From the NCBI RefSeq assembly GCF_003711395.1, contig NZ_PJRJ01000030.1, positions 1 to 34,021 on the forward strand: a stretch of DNA of 34,021 bases, in the 5' to 3' direction. A model generated the notes under the pieces. That model was not told where the DNA came from and did not search any database. It was given only the letters and a program-made list of their open reading frames with translations. A program made the translations under genes and the position numbers. How positions within the stretch are numbered: position 1 is the first letter of the stretch; each line of letters opens with the position of its first letter. Below, one piece after another: positions 33,609-34,021 of the stretch. The stretch is from Acinetobacter sp. B51(2017) (GTDB lineage Bacteria; Pseudomonadota; Gammaproteobacteria; Pseudomonadales; Moraxellaceae).

Positions 33609-34021
33609 AGATCTGATGAAATTAAATTTAGCCTTTTAAATCATTCTATGTAAAAGAACACAAAGATCTTAGATATAATCTATTGAAAAATGATGATTTA
33701 TCTTCTTCATGATGAATATTGATAATCTATAAATCTCTTTCATAAATCAAAAACCGATCTATCTTTTACTGCTTATTTGTACCCAATAATTTTAAATATT
33801 CACGCATAGTCGCAACGAGTTTTGATGTGTCAGAGCCTACTGCTTTAAGAATCGTCCGCTACGTAGAGGACTGCCTCATCAAGTCCAATCGTAAGCGTCC
33901 GCTGAACACACCTTATGAATTCATCCTATAAGCCTTAATTTAGTCCCCACTTAAAAACAAGTGGGGACTAAAATTTATGACTATAAATCACCAGACATCC
34001 ATCGCATCTCTTGCGAAAAAA
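33609..34021. other. Right-end region with a possible transposase remnant
   Basis: About 410 bp with no intact gene. One + strand frame ending at 33931 reads RIVRYVEDCLIKSNRKRPLN then TPYEFIL, loosely like the C-terminus of IS30-type transposases, but it has no start codon and no ends are visible. A perfect inverted repeat follows at 33939-33972. Nothing else can be assigned. Confidence 0.35.
33939..33972. repeat. Perfect inverted repeat with 14-bp arms
   Basis: TTTAGTCCCCACTT and AAGTGGGGACTAAA flank a 6-nt loop. It would make a strong RNA hairpin on either strand, but only A/T mixes follow. It may be a terminator or a mobile-element structure; it lies 7 bp after the possible transposase remnant. 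Confidence 0.65.

Overview
This window looks like a stretch of Acinetobacter-type (Moraxellaceae) chromosome. It is AT-rich. It carries the C-terminal end of a Bap/BLP-like giant adhesin with a type I secretion tail typical of the genus, a one-polypeptide indolepyruvate-type oxidoreductase beside an MHS transporter, a meso-diaminopimelate dehydrogenase, and Fur-linked catechol-siderophore genes. The genus assignment is inference from gene content; no rRNA or housekeeping marker is present. I saw no tRNA, rRNA or CRISPR array.

Layout: (1) 2-3487, the 3' part of a giant repeat adhesin, closed by a strong terminator. (2) 3627-11669, seven tightly packed + strand genes: an all-helical barrel-like protein, a signal-less penicillin-binding-protein-type serine hydrolase, a YheC/YheD-like ATP-grasp ligase, a WavE-like glycosyltransferase, a HAD phosphatase, a nucleotidyltransferase, and a fused nucleotidyltransferase/APH-type kinase. 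A convergent pair of unknown genes follows (11699-14010, - strand). Together these look like a self-contained surface-glycan or protein-decoration locus lying directly behind an adhesin gene. I cannot match it to a described pathway. (3) 14011-14789, about 780 bp without genes but with two perfect DnaA-box-like 9-mers in inverted orientation and a 33-bp inverted repeat. (4) 14790-20735, an indolepyruvate ferredoxin oxidoreductase-type gene broken by one in-frame TAA, an MHS-family transporter, and a divergent PAS-LuxR regulator with a palindrome in the shared intergenic region. (5) 20907-22742, a small hypothetical gene, then ddh with a structured leader and a bidirectional terminator.

(6) 22823-28875, an iron-siderophore module. 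It has a TonB-dependent receptor and a ViuB-like siderophore-interacting reductase on the - strand. Divergent from them are a free-standing condensation-domain protein of VibH size and an ornithine-decarboxylase-like enzyme, with a Fur-box-like site between the two directions. A plausible reading is amide coupling of a carrier-bound catecholate to a decarboxylation-derived polyamine, but no adenylation or carrier gene lies in the window. (7) 29553-33548, a 1331-residue low-complexity protein built from 57 uninterrupted 17-residue (51-bp) repeats, with about 960 residues containing no Lys or Arg, followed by a strong terminator. (8) 33609-34021, mostly non-coding, with a weak transposase-like remnant and a perfect 14-bp inverted repeat.

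The items I find most noteworthy are the glycan/ligase locus, the 57-unit repeat protein, the nonsense-split oxidoreductase, the VibH/decarboxylase pair, and the inverted DnaA boxes in an otherwise empty intergenic region.
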